Below the pieces are notes generated by a model. It worked only from the letters and a program-made list of their open reading frames with translations. It did not search any database and was not told the DNA's origin. A stretch of DNA of 64,000 nucleotides. Origin: Tretioscincus oriximinensis. Its lineage: Eukaryota > Chordata > Lepidosauria > Squamata > Gymnophthalmidae. This document shows positions 59,401-64,000 of the stretch, in pieces. Each line of letters opens with the position of its first letter. Position 1 is the stretch's first letter. The DNA lies in NCBI GenBank assembly GCA_022410635.1, contig JAJVDF010001209.1, positions 62,001 to 126,000 of the forward strand, in the 5' to 3' direction. Position numbers and translations under genes: made by a program.

Positions 59401-62400
59401 TTATGTAAAGACATAAATGATTTTAAAAATGTAATATGATAGCTAACCAGAAGACATGGCCTTAGTTTGAACAGGCAATTAGATTTTGTATTTAACTTTA
59501 TTTTTTTTNAAAAAGGAAGCTGAGCAAGCAAAGGGTCAACTTGCTGAAATACCTCCAACCATCCCAGAGTTGCAGTTACCTGTTACAGCAGCTGCAGAAG
59601 ACAGAAAAGGCAAAAAGAGCCCCAAAGCTAAAAGCAAAGGAGGAAGCCGAACAGATTTATCCCGTGGATCTGCTATCAGACTTGATGGAGAAATTCCTAA
59701 GCCTTTGACAGTTGATGCGGAAAGAGAAGCCGAAAGGCTTGCAACACCTCGATTATCTGAAGATGTATCAGGAACAGTAGTGAAAAAGGCCGTAAGTAGT
59801 ACTTACCGTATATCACTGTTAAAATGAGATGCATCCTCATGGCCATACTTTGGATGTATGACTTCTCCCTTCCCTCAGCTACACTTCAACATCGCTATTC
59901 ATTTATAGATGACCAACAGTAAATTGTGGAATTATGAATAATATTTAATTAACTAATTAATAATTAGTAAACTGCATTAAAGTATTTAATCCTAACTGAA
60001 TGTGCACCAAATAAAACAAATATGAAGAAGAAGAAGAACTGGGTTCTTATACCCCGCTTTTCTCACCTTTCAAAGGGACTCAAAGCGGCTTACAAGGGTG
60101 TTTTTGCCTGAAGGCTCACATTCTATTTTCCCCACCATACTCTGGTGGTTCCCATGTATCTACTTGCAGTCAGTTGCAATTTCTTGCAATTCATGCTTTC
60201 GAATAGCTGGGTTGGCTAGAGCTACAGGCTAGTGGAAGGTGCTCACCCCTCCCCACGTCCCACACAGGGCCTCGAAACCCGATCTCCCAGACGAGAGACG
60301 AATTCCTAAGCAACTGAGCTATCCTTTCCTGCTCATATGCAAGTTAAAAATTTATAATTATTCTGAAGACAAAAAATTGATGGTAAACATTACACTTTAA
60401 TAGCCCTGGTAAAAAATATTACAGAATCATCCAATTTAATCAGTCAAAAGAGTTCATCTTCCTTAAGAAACCAGACAGCAATGTTTAGTCCTCTTCATCC
60501 TTGAAAGAAGTTGTATAAATTTACGCATTGGATGGATAAGGTGAATTGAGAAAAAATATTTTCGCTCTCACACAACACTAGGACCAGGGGGCATGCTTTG
60601 AAACTGATGGGCAAAACAGTGAGGAAAGATTGATATTTGAGAGCAACAATATTTGAGAGAAGAAGGGAAAACTATTCATAGATGTGAAGATTATGGTAAA
60701 CTGAGCCCCCCCGCTAGTTTTCTGAATGCATACACTGATATACCTAAGAGGGGAGCCTATTCTGTAATCTTGGGGGCATTACTAAGAAGCTCTTGTTATA
60801 GATGACAAGTTCCTTAAGACACAACCCATTCGGTGTAATCTTAAAGGATGGACAGGTCTGTATAGGAGGTGTTTCTTTAGATATACGATGTGAATTAATG
60901 TTAAAATCTTAAATTAGTCATGATATCAAATAGATAACTAATATTTATAGGATTGTATGAAGCTTCCCTTTTCATGAGTTGTGTTTAGTGAATAAAAAAG
61001 TATGCTGAATTGGAAAAGAATTTGGTATTATATTTAGGAGGAAAAGGAACGCATAGTGTAGGCCATAACCACATATCTACTCTGGAATTTATTTTGGTAC
61101 TGAAGAATGAGTTTAATCTAGTTTTGTCCAGATTATGCTCATTCTTCTGGACTGAAGAAGGCACTTTTTGAGACTGATATGCCAGAGAGTTGGGATGGAC
61201 AAGAGGAAGTATTTTTTTTNAAAAAAATTCAGATGGTCATCAATTTATGAAATTTAGCACCAGATTAGATAAGTCATAGAATCATAGAGTTTGAAGGGAG
61301 CTCCAGAGTCATATGAGGTTCAACCCTCTGCTCAATGCAGGATTCCCAGACCGATGGCTGTCTAGCCTCTGTTTGAAAACTTCCAGCAAAGGAGAATTCA
61401 CCAACTCGTGTGGCAATCTGCTCCACTGGTTTATCACCCTTCCTGTCAGAAAGTTTTTCTGATATCTAATCTAAATCTACTTCCTTGCAGTTTCAGTCCA
61501 TTGTTTCTAGTCCTTCCATGTGCCAATGAGAACAAGGCTGATACCTCTGCTCTGTGGCAGCCCTTCAGGTATTTGTAGGCACCTATCAGGTCTCCTCTCA
61601 GTCTTCTCTTTTGCAGACTAAACAGTAACTAGAGCCTTTAATAACATACAGTAACTAGATCCTCATAGGATATGGTTTTCACACCATTCACCATCCTTGT
61701 ACGTTTCCTTGAACTTGCCCTAATGTATCAATGTCTTTTTTAAGTTTGGGTGCTCAGAACTGAACACAGTATTTTGAGTGTGGTCTGACACGAATAGTGT
61801 TAGAGAGGAATAATTACTTCACATGATCAAGATTCTATTCTTTTAATGCANNCTAGGATTGTGTTTGCCTTTTTTAGCAGCTGTTTCATACAGTTGACCC
61901 ATATTTAGTGTGTAGTCTATTAATACACCAAAACGGTGATAGCTATCACCCTGAACAGCTTTAAGACAGGTTTAAATGAGTTTATGGAAGCCCAAGGGTA
62001 TAAATAGCTACTAGGATAGCAGTTTTCCTGAAATACCTTTGCAGGAACTTGAGAACAGGTGAAGATTGCCCAGATGCAATTGGTGGACCAATGTGTGAGA
62101 ACAAATGCTGGGTTAGATGGGCTCCTCTTATGTTCTTATGATGAAATTTTTGCCTTCTCTTTCTGCTTGAGAATATTTAAAGAGACAGAATGACAGATTG
62201 GATAGGCTGTTGTGATGCACGTGTTGAAACACTTCTTTCTCCTGGAGTCCAAAGGTCTCTTACTTGATTGTATTTGAGATGTATTTAGGGATGCCAAAGA
62301 GGAACAACATACTGAGCACTGTGTTTGTCAAGATACTTAGCCTGAATCCACTTTTCCTTGTATTTTATATTTATTAATAATTATCCTGTCTTATGGTTGC

Positions 62401-62480
62401 AATATGCTTGTTTTATTTATTCCTTCAAAGGGTGAGGCTAAAGGAAAAGCCAAAGAGAAGAAGCGTACCACACCAAAAGG
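38209..62480 (+). CDS. CCDC7: CCDC7, coiled-coil domain containing 7 (16 exons, 3' incomplete)
   Basis: Sixteen exons join into one frame of 506 codons plus 2 nt, continuing past the window. Residues 1-75 form a basic, proline-containing N-terminus. Residues 87-108 are almost all acidic (exon 2). Residues 111-157 hold [27 protein letters not shown] and [11 protein letters not shown], which I recognise as the conserved CCDC7 core. Residues 158-230 carry [20 protein letters not shown]. Residues 255-400 are mainly heptad-type coiled coil ([62 protein letters not shown]). Residues 400-506 are a Lys/Ser/Thr-rich, probably disordered tail. The family is testis-enriched in mammals (BioT2) and its molecular role is poorly known. 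No membrane segment or signal peptide is seen. Human short forms are just under 500 residues and long forms exceed 1000, so more exons are expected beyond 64000. An additional exon inside a long intron cannot be excluded. Confidence 0.85.
38912..39087. mobile_element. hAT-type MITE (TGACCAG ends) in CCDC7 intron 1
   Basis: GTAGGCTGACCAGATGACAC and its counterpart at the right end (GGTCATCGGGTAAGCCTA) enclose inward arms GAAAACCCGGTTTTGGGGTG, CCTCCCGG and GGGAGGCACACCAAAACCGG, GTTTTC. Frames on both strands come from the palindrome. Confidence 0.75.
39088..40640. other. CCDC7 intron 1, unassigned part
   Basis: No exon is recognised. About 40140-40290 is related to the unnamed repeat near 32636-32745 (GACTGGGAGGTGAAGGG; ATGCAAAGCATCAA). 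Confidence 0.4.
40647..40771. mobile_element. CAGTCCTGAAG foldback MITE
   Basis: Outer inverted ends TCCCAACACATACTTTT and AAAAATACATGTTGGGA, inner arms CTTCAGTCCTAAAGAACTGG and GTCCTGTTCTTCAGGACTG. Related copies: about 41560-41690 and 63213-63333, and a weak one near 61080-61170. Confidence 0.7.
41004..41093. mobile_element. 90-bp hAT-type MITE beside CCDC7 exon 2
   Basis: TAGGTTGACCAG starts it and CTGGTCAGCCTA ends it. The exact 8-bp direct repeats CCTGCAAG (40996-41003 and 41094-41101) are the target-site duplication. Only about half of the family arm remains (CCAGGAGGCACCCCCAAAAC, GGGTTTTCAA). It ends 40 nt before exon 2 begins. Confidence 0.85.
41134..41238 (+). CDS. CCDC7: CCDC7 coding exon 2, acidic
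   Basis: Acceptor TTGTTCCCTCTAG|ATTGTA and donor CCT|GTATGT; 35 codons, both boundaries phase 0. [14 protein letters not shown] is followed by a near-continuous Glu run with a single Asp (residues 92-101). A small hAT-type MITE ends about 40 nt upstream of the acceptor. Confidence 0.85.
41321..41452. mobile_element. Shortened GGCAGGCCCC-family MITE
   Basis: ACCTTATTCTGAGACATACC and TTATTCTGAGGTATATCACA, AACAAGGCC are the family ends, with the centre (CAGACTATGGCAGACC) collapsed so that most of the right arm is missing. Confidence 0.6.
41560..41690. mobile_element. CAGTCCTGAAG foldback MITE
   Basis: TTTAGTCCTGAAGAACTGGA, ATAAACCAGGAAAA pairs with TTTTCCTGGTATAGTCTAAT, TCTTCAGGACTGAAA. Confidence 0.7.
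41738..41917 (-). mobile_element. tRNA-derived SINE (family A), 3'-truncated, reverse
   Basis: Minus strand: CAGTCGCTAAGGAGACGGTC head, GATCAGGTTTTGAGGC B-box region, AATTGCAAGAAATGGC body. Its head abuts a right-half GGGGCCTGTCAT MITE at 41918. Confidence 0.7.
41918..42012. mobile_element. Half copy of GGCAGGCCCC-family MITE
   Basis: ATTGGGGCCTGTCATAGTCT, ACCCTACCATGTTCCGG, then CGAGATGTAGC and CAGAATAAGGCTCAGTGGGA follow the right arm of the family. Confidence 0.65.
42870..42956 (+). CDS. CCDC7: CCDC7 coding exon 3
   Basis: Acceptor ATTTGAAG|GAACAA and donor CAG|GTACAT; 29 codons, phase 0. It encodes the best conserved N-terminal block, [19 protein letters not shown]. The polypyrimidine tract is modest (TATTTTTATCATTTG). 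Confidence 0.85.
43095..43303 (+). mobile_element. CR1 LINE 3' end
   Basis: AGGCAGAATGCAGGACTAGA, TGGGCTCTGGCCCGATCCAT and TATGGCTCTTCTTATGTTCT are the plus-sense form of the CR1 3' end seen reversed at 33653 and 34846. Confidence 0.7.
43697..43865 (-). mobile_element. CR1 LINE 3' fragment, reverse
   Basis: AAAACATAGGAGCAAAAGTG, CAGCCTTCTGTCTCATACAG and GATTCCCTACAAATGGTATT follow the reversed CR1 order. Confidence 0.6.
43870..44345 (+). mobile_element. L2/Jockey-group LINE reverse transcriptase remnant
   Basis: The plus frame (43849-44088) reads [17 protein letters not shown], then [20 protein letters not shown] and [15 protein letters not shown]. This is the N-terminal RT region of L2-type LINEs ('PISNLPFLGKI.EKVI..QL...L.....L...QSGFR.GHSTETA'). 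The frame then shifts, with an FDTIDH-like piece ('ctattgatcatag') after it. It is an inactive pseudogene-like fragment in CCDC7 intron 3. Confidence 0.75.
44488..44508 (+). CDS. CCDC7: CCDC7 coding exon 4, 21-nt micro-exon
   Basis: Acceptor TTTTCTTCTAG|ATATTA and donor AAG|GTAAGG flank seven codons, ILESLLK. The same heptapeptide block with one change (ILESLFK) is in mammalian CCDC7, directly before a Trp, supporting it as a real exon despite its size. Confidence 0.85.
44613..44645 (+). CDS. CCDC7: CCDC7 coding exon 5, 33-nt micro-exon
   Basis: Acceptor TGTTCTAG|TGGTTT and donor GAG|GTAAAT flank eleven codons, [11 protein letters not shown]. It lies only 104 nt after exon 4, and both are in phase 0. 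Confidence 0.85.
44880..45062 (-). mobile_element. CR1 LINE 3' end, reverse
   Basis: TAGAATCATAGAAC, CCAGCCAGACGGCTGTCAAG, CCTCTGTTTGAAGACCTCC, CCTATTCCATTGGCTGATCG and TGTCAGAAAGTTTTTTTCTG, then ATATCTAATTTATATCTA give the typical reversed CR1 order from the ATTCTATGATTCTATGA 3' end. Confidence 0.8.
45685..45763 (+). mobile_element. L2-like LINE 3' tail
   Basis: ACCGCCCTGAGACTTTCGGG, TATAGGGCGGTATAAAAATG and a terminal AAATAAATAAATAAATA. Confidence 0.65.
46083..46330 (+). mobile_element. L2-like LINE C-terminal ORF2 remnant
   Basis: Translated pieces around GCACTGGTTGTCAATTTGC, then GAGGTATTAACTTTAATCT, GACCTTAAATAGCTTGGATC resemble the 'LHWLPI..R..FKVL.L.FK.L.G..P.YL' block near the end of L2-type LINE proteins. 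A second copy lies at 54280-54460. Frames are broken. Confidence 0.55.
46558..46690 (-). mobile_element. L1 LINE 3' end, reverse
   Basis: A poly-T-led start, TTTTATTGTTTCAAACAAGT, then ACATACATAAATAAAAACAG and a C-rich CGCCCTCCCCCCTCCCAATC match the reversed L1 3'UTR organisation also seen at 57965-58110. Confidence 0.6.
46691..47217. other. CCDC7 intron 5, unassigned part
   Basis: No exon or repeat recognised. Confidence 0.4.
47218..47378 (+). CDS. CCDC7: CCDC7 coding exon 6
   Basis: Acceptor TGTGTTTCAG|ATGGGT and donor AAACA|GTAAGA; 161 nt ending in phase 2. Encodes [19 protein letters not shown] followed by a helix-rich [19 protein letters not shown] segment. Confidence 0.85.
47580..47870 (+). 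mobile_element. Family-A SINE variant
   Basis: GCTTGAACTGAAACCTGGAA, CTTGGTGATCAGAGAAGAAG, TGTTACATTGTTAG form a head region also present, reversed, at 34690-34760. The rest (TTGCATTTCAATTAGATTAA, CTGGTGGGGAAGGTAGAATT, GTAAGCCTTTGGGTGAAAAT) is the family-A body, with a CTTCTCTTTC tail. Confidence 0.6.
47871..48421. other. CCDC7 intron 6, remaining part
   Basis: Nothing is recognised apart from the intron's acceptor. Confidence 0.4.
48422..48480 (+). CDS. CCDC7: CCDC7 coding exon 7
   Basis: Acceptor TATTTTCTCAG|GGAAAA completes the split Gln codon; 59 nt ending GAGG|GTAAGG in phase 1. Encodes [19 protein letters not shown], a basic, proline-containing linker. Confidence 0.8.
48845..48919 (+). 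CDS. CCDC7: CCDC7 coding exon 8
   Basis: Acceptor TTTCTGTTCTAG|AACTTG completes a split Glu codon; donor CCAC|GTAAGA ends in phase 1. Encodes [20 protein letters not shown] and AGQP. Confidence 0.8.
48920..49673. other. CCDC7 intron 8, unassigned
   Basis: No exon or repeat recognised. Confidence 0.4.
49674..49749 (+). CDS. CCDC7: CCDC7 coding exon 9
   Basis: Acceptor TTGTTATACAG|AAACAG and donor CACAG|GTAATT; 76 nt from phase 1 to phase 2. Encodes [20 protein letters not shown], then NKLH, the start of the main coiled coil and conserved in mammalian CCDC7. Confidence 0.85.
50051..50112 (+). mobile_element. L2-like LINE 3' tail
   Basis: AGACCTTCGGGTATGGGGCG, GGGTATAAATATAAATAAAT, truncated at the tail. 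Confidence 0.6.
50113..51102. other. CCDC7 intron 9, unassigned; open frame not a gene
   Basis: A 133-codon plus frame at 50665-51066 is open but shows no motif and ends 37 nt before exon 10's acceptor. It may be part of an unidentified interspersed repeat. Confidence 0.4.
51103..51133 (+). CDS. CCDC7: CCDC7 coding exon 10, 31-nt exon
   Basis: Acceptor ATTTTTTTTCAG|AGTTGC and donor AGT|GTGAGT; the first base completes an Arg codon and ten codons follow ([10 protein letters not shown]). The strong polypyrimidine tract supports use of this very short exon. Confidence 0.8.
51134..51974. other. CCDC7 intron 10, unassigned
   Basis: No exon recognised; a short (CA) run at about 51552-51562. Confidence 0.4.
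51975..52057 (+). mobile_element. L2-like LINE 3' tail
   Basis: AACTGCCCTGAGACCTTAAA, GTATAGAAAGTATACAAAAT and an AAATAAATAAAT end, about 115 nt upstream of exon 11. Confidence 0.6.
52173..52262 (+). CDS. CCDC7: CCDC7 coding exon 11
   Basis: Acceptor TTCCTTCCCAAG|AAATTT and donor GAG|GTATAA; 30 codons, phase 0. An alternative acceptor 9 nt downstream (TTTCAG|AAAATT) would keep the frame and drop KFQ. Encodes [20 protein letters not shown], classic coiled coil. Confidence 0.8.
52337..52978. mobile_element. Foldback element split by CR1
   Basis: The left arm (AACACTTTAAAGACTAACAA) and right part (TCTACAGCATCTACAAAAGC, TCATGATGCTTATCAC, CAAGATCCCCTTGCTAGA) belong to the TTAGTCTC foldback family. 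CR1 sequence at 52379-52895 separates them. Confidence 0.65.
52379..52895 (-). mobile_element. CR1 LINE 3' fragment, reverse
   Basis: CATAAGAAAAGTCCTGTTGA, CATCTAGTCCAGCATTCTGT, CACACAGTGGCCCACCAACT, then CCCCCTGGTTCTAGTGTTGT and TTCGATCAGATCCCCCCTCA in reversed CR1 order. Frames at 52257-52457, 52330-52575 and 52394-52600 fall here and are not genes. Confidence 0.75.
52979..53130 (-). mobile_element. CR1 LINE 3' fragment, reverse
   Basis: AACATAGACATAGCCCTGCT, GTCCCTACATCCCGTTTTAC, AGTTGCCTATCAATTACTTC and GATTCTCTGCAAAGGGCC. Confidence 0.6.
53131..54144. other. CCDC7 intron 11, unassigned
   Basis: No exon or repeat recognised. Frames at 53423-53650, 53665-53907 and 53705-54040 lack motifs. 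Confidence 0.4.
54145..54236 (+). CDS. CCDC7: CCDC7 coding exon 12
   Basis: Acceptor TTTTGTTCAACAG|CAGGAA (a NAGNAG site, so one Gln may be optional) and donor GAAAA|GTGAGA ending in phase 2. Encodes [20 protein letters not shown], then [10 protein letters not shown]. Confidence 0.8.
54280..54460 (+). mobile_element. L2-like LINE C-terminal remnant
   Basis: TTTTGATGTATAAAGCCCTA, AGTAGCTTGGACCCCAGGTA, TCTTAAAAAGCG repeats the segment described at 46083-46330. Confidence 0.55.
54461..55010. other. CCDC7 intron 12, unassigned part
   Basis: Nothing recognised. Confidence 0.4.
55011..55083 (+). CDS. CCDC7: CCDC7 coding exon 13
   Basis: Acceptor TTTAATAATTACAG|GCAAAA completes a Lys codon; donor AAG|GTAATG in phase 0. 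Encodes [20 protein letters not shown], then AKAK; the KMSP and KEDL words recur in mammalian CCDC7. Confidence 0.85.
55605..56260 (+). repeat. Diverged minisatellite, unit about 70 bp
   Basis: At least four consecutive units share GGCACATTTTGGA / AGCATATTTTGGAGGTGCC / GACACATATTGGAGGTACC, then AGAGAGATAG and GGCCCTCATGTTCCAAAGC, CATTCAGAC, with unit starts near 55830, 55904, 55974 and 56046. Diverged flanking units reach back to about 55608 and forward to about 56260 (CTGGAGGCAGCTAG, then GAGCCCTCATGTTCC). The 79-codon frame at 55873-56112 is opened by the repeat, not by a gene. Confidence 0.7.
56853..56918 (+). CDS. CCDC7: CCDC7 coding exon 14
   Basis: Acceptor AAAAAATTATAG|GCCAAT (weak pyrimidine tract) and donor GAG|GTATTT; 22 codons, phase 0. 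Encodes [20 protein letters not shown], then LE, the end of the coiled coil. Confidence 0.8.
57000..57790 (-). mobile_element. L2-like LINE fragment, reverse, long copy
   Basis: TTTATATCCCATCCTTCACC, AAAGGTTCAAGGTGGGTAAC at the reversed 3' end, then AGAGTATGGGAGACACCACA, CCTTGAATTGGGCTTGGTAA, CCAGTGCAGTTCTTCAAAGA, CTGGAGGTTACCAGAGCGTG and GTTCCTCAAGTGATAGAGCC. This is the most complete copy of the family at 20690 and 33856 and begins 81 nt after exon 14. Confidence 0.65.
57965..58440 (-). mobile_element. L1 LINE 3' end with ORF2 C-terminal remnant
   Basis: The minus frame 58108-58437 reads [39 protein letters not shown] and [20 protein letters not shown], the C-terminal layout of L1 ORF2 (helix, 'A...VAR.WK', 'W...LAE'). 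57965-58107 is the reversed 3'UTR with its poly-A (TTTTTTTTTTTAAAG). It is more intact than the copy at 28200-28900. Confidence 0.7.
58441..58989. other. CCDC7 intron 14, unassigned part
   Basis: Frames at 58640-58987 and 58869-59126 are not supported. Confidence 0.4.
58990..59157. mobile_element. Full palindromic MITE, best-preserved ends
   Basis: TGGCCCTGTCACCTTGGTAC, CTTATTCTGGGTTATACC at the left mirrors GATATGACCCAGAATAATGC, ACTGTGGGGACAGGGCCA at the right. The centre is ATTATGGCAGGTCCC, AAAT, GGTGCCTGCCATAGT. The outermost 10 bp (TGGCCCTGTC / GACAGGGCCA) match exactly, so this copy best defines the family ends. Confidence 0.8.
59516..59791 (+). CDS. CCDC7: CCDC7 coding exon 15
   Basis: Acceptor AACTTTATTTTTTTT, ambiguous base, AAAAAG|GAAGCT and donor GCC|GTAAGT; 92 codons, phase 0. 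EAEQAKGQL continues the coiled coil and matches the mammalian block. The remainder ([20 protein letters not shown], then [19 protein letters not shown]) is basic and Ser/Thr-rich. Confidence 0.85.
60028..60330 (-). mobile_element. tRNA-derived SINE (family A), reverse
   Basis: (GAA) repeats at the start are the reversed (TTC) tail. The body and head (GATCGGGTTTCGAGGCCC B-box region, AGCTCAGTTGCTTAGGAA A-box region on the minus strand) are well kept. It lies 237 nt after exon 15. Confidence 0.8.
60520..60640 (+). mobile_element. CR1 LINE internal fragment
   Basis: ACACAACACTAGGACCAGGG, GGCATGCTTTGAAACTGATG, GGCAAAACAGTGAGGAAAG is the plus-sense form of the segment seen reversed at 34330-34430. 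Confidence 0.55.
61258..61930 (-). mobile_element. CR1 LINE 3' portion, reverse, long copy
   Basis: TCATAGAATCATAGAGTTTG, GGTTCAACCCTCTGCTCAAT, CCTCTGTTTGAAAACTTCCA, CCTGTCAGAAAGTTTTTCTG, GGTATTTGTAGGCACCTATC, AGGTCTCCTCTCAGTCTTCT, AGAACTGAACACAGTATTTT and TGTGTTTGCCTTTTTTAGCA follow the CR1 consensus in reverse from its ATTCTATGATTCTATGA 3' end for nearly 700 bp. An expansion (AACAGTAACTAG / TACAGTAACTAG) interrupts it near 61620. Confidence 0.85.
61931..62148 (+). mobile_element. CR1 LINE 3' end, plus
   Basis: TCACCCTGAACAGCTTTAAG, GTATAAATAGCTACTAGGAT, GGTGGACCAATGTGTGAGAA, CTGGGTTAGATGGGCTCCTC and TTATGTTCTTATGATG. It lies back to back with the reversed CR1 before it. Confidence 0.75.
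62431..62480 (+). CDS. CCDC7: CCDC7 coding exon 16 (last in window)
   Basis: Acceptor TATTCCTTCAAAG|GGTGAG and donor AAAAGG|GTAGGT; 50 nt ending in phase 2, encoding [16 protein letters not shown]. The open phase shows that the gene continues to the right. Confidence 0.75.
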
Positions 62481-62726
62481 GTAGGTACACATTGATACCC
62501 TTCATTTTTGGATATACAGTAGAATCTTGGGGAACTACATGATATTAAAAATATAGCTAACTATGTCATTCAGTGCCTCTGATAGAGTGGGTGACCTGGC
62601 CTTCAAAATGAGGCACTTTCTACACTTAATGTAATCTGATCTAGTGTTCTGGACTACCAGAGGCACTCTGGTTTGATCCACTGGAAGGCTCAACCTGGAA
62701 CAATGCTATCTACTCAGTGAAAATAT

Positions 62727-62985
62727 TATTTATTTATTTATTTGTACTTGTATCCCGCCCTATCCCCGAAGGTCTCAGGGTGGCTAACCATAGGGTGGTG
62801 CACATAGCTTTTGTTGCTTTCTCCACAACAGACACCCTGTGGAGTAAGTGGGGCTGAGAGAGTTCAAAAAACTGTGGCTGGCCCAAGGTCACCNAGCTGG
62901 CTTTCGTGGAAGAATGAGGAATTGGACCAAGTACATGTCCANCATTCTAACCACTACTCCAAACTGCTCCAAAGTCGAGGAGTCA
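62727..62985 (-). mobile_element. Sauria-type SINE with L2-like tail, reverse
   Basis: Reversed tail (TTATTTATTTGTACTTGTAT, CCCGCCCTATCCCCGAAGGT) followed by TTGTTGCTTTCTCCACAACA, CTGGCCCAAGGTCACC and ATTCTAACCACTACTCCAAA. The L2-like tail joined to a tRNA-derived head is complete here, which supports mobilisation by the L2-like LINE. Confidence 0.75.
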
Positions 62986-63212
62986 ACTTCTGGGATACTT
63001 AATTTAGTGGTAAAGTGCCACTAAATTGGCACTAAATTGGGTGATAAATAGGATAACCCATGCACCTTCTGCATGCTTCTGCACACCAGATTAGGCTCTA
63101 CTTGCTAGTACTGATGATCCTGCTTCATCCTATGTGGATGAAGCATACTAGCAATGGGACAACCTCTCTGGTTCACACTATAGTGCAGACAGAAAAGACT
63201 GTGTGGTGCTGT

Positions 63213-63333
63213 TTTGACACATATTTTAATCCATGTTCAGTCCTGAAGATCTGAGCTAAACCAGGGGGAAAAGCCTGTTTCGTTCCTGGTTAGTTCAGTT
63301 CTTCAGGACTGAGAGTGGATAAAAAGTACATTT
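63213..63333. mobile_element. CAGTCCTGAAG foldback MITE
   Basis: GTTCAGTCCTGAAGATCTGA, GCTAAACCAGGGGGAAAAG pairs with CGTTCCTGGTTAGTTCAGTT, CTTCAGGACTGAG. Confidence 0.7.
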
Positions 63334-64000
63334 CAGAAAAGAATCATAATCCTGATTGGAATTAAAAGGCAAAAGGCCTTGGAAAAATGCAGCATATTCC
63401 ACTGAACCATTTTCAAAATGCATTTTAAAAACTGCAAAATGCTGCACAACCTCCAAAACGTAAATAATTATTCAGCTTAAAAAATGTTTTATTTCAAACA
63501 TATAAAGTTTGTTTAGACAATGAAACAAAGTCTCAAGGAAGATGCTTGTTTTTTTTTCTTCAACGAAGGAAGGATATTTGTCAGATTTTGTGGGGGATAG
63601 TTTGTACACATATCTCTGTAAACTGCACACCCAAATTTATTCCCTGGTTTAAATCAGTTATTTAGAAACCTGCTTTAAAGAAAAAAACACTTTAGAACAG
63701 CCTATTAAAATTAATCCCGGGTTACTCTTTAGGTCGTAAGCGAATTCCTGACAAACTTTGAAGAATGGTTTCCAAACTTCCAGGAGGAATGAAATGAAAC
63801 CAAAGCAGGGATGTCGAGTCTTGCTGCTAAATAAATAAGAGATGGTTTGAATTTCAGCTTGTTGTTCAATTTATTACGTGCAGGAAAAAGAATAATAGGA
63901 TTTTTAAAAATTTGTTAGTAAAGATATTATGTTCCCCAGTTAGTCACCTGTTCTTTCAAGGTCCTTTTAAGAATACAGTGGTTATTTTTTCCTATTTGCA
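63334..64000. other. CCDC7 intron 16 or beyond, unassigned
   Basis: No further exon is called. A possible acceptor CTCTTTAG at about 63732 would lead, in the required phase, to a stop after one codon, so I do not use it. Confidence 0.4.

Noticed and set aside
63732..63765. Possible next CCDC7 exon after CTCTTTAG
   Set aside because: In the required phase it meets a stop after one codon; the polypyrimidine tract is weak and no family residues are encoded.

Overview
This is nuclear vertebrate DNA, most likely from a squamate reptile (lizard, gecko or snake). Three things point there: tRNA-derived SINEs of the Sauria type, a BovB/RTE LINE 3' end, and many CR1, L2-like and L1 LINE fragments plus palindromic MITEs. 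There are no bacterial-type genes. Nearly all of the short open frames in the window are chance frames in introns, CpG islands or repeats.

One protein-coding gene is clear. From 38209 to the right edge, sixteen exons on the + strand splice into one continuous frame of 506 codons, running off the window. All internal junctions have GT/AG boundaries and compatible phases, and two exons are micro-exons of 21 and 33 nt. The product is recognisable as CCDC7 (coiled-coil domain containing 7, also called BioT2). The match rests on the blocks ILESLLK / [11 protein letters not shown] / KKMSPSK / EAEQAKGQL and on a 5' segment around [20 protein letters not shown].

Region by region. 1-670 is a CpG-rich island at the left edge. 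700-13000 is intergenic or intronic DNA full of SINEs and MITEs. About 13250-16600 is a repeat-poor block ending in a second CpG island, with an excellent minus-strand splice donor at 15313/15314. It looks like the first exon and promoter of a gene transcribed leftward, divergent from CCDC7. By synteny with mammals (EPC1 lies next to CCDC7 in the opposite orientation) it may be a distal EPC1 promoter; no EPC1 coding sequence is visible. 18.8-19.5 kb is a GC-rich hAT-like element that imitates a CpG island. 19.5-38.2 kb is repeat-dense: inverted copies of an unnamed repeat, BovB, L1 3' ends, a probable solo LTR, a perfect 40-bp Tc1/mariner-type hairpin and nested LINE-in-SINE insertions. 38.2-64 kb is CCDC7 with intronic CR1, L2 and L1 fragments, MITEs and a minisatellite of about 70 bp.

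The most distinctive content beyond the gene is the set of foldback element families. One long-palindrome family has 10-14-bp variable target-site duplications at three independent copies, unusual for a cut-and-paste MITE. One hAT-type family (ends TAG..TGACCAG) has 8-bp duplications, and one of its copies sits about 40 bp upstream of CCDC7 exon 2. A third is the palindromic family with centre GGCAGGCCCC..GGGGCCTGCC. I found no convincing new gene system; the novelty is at the level of transposable elements and gene structure.
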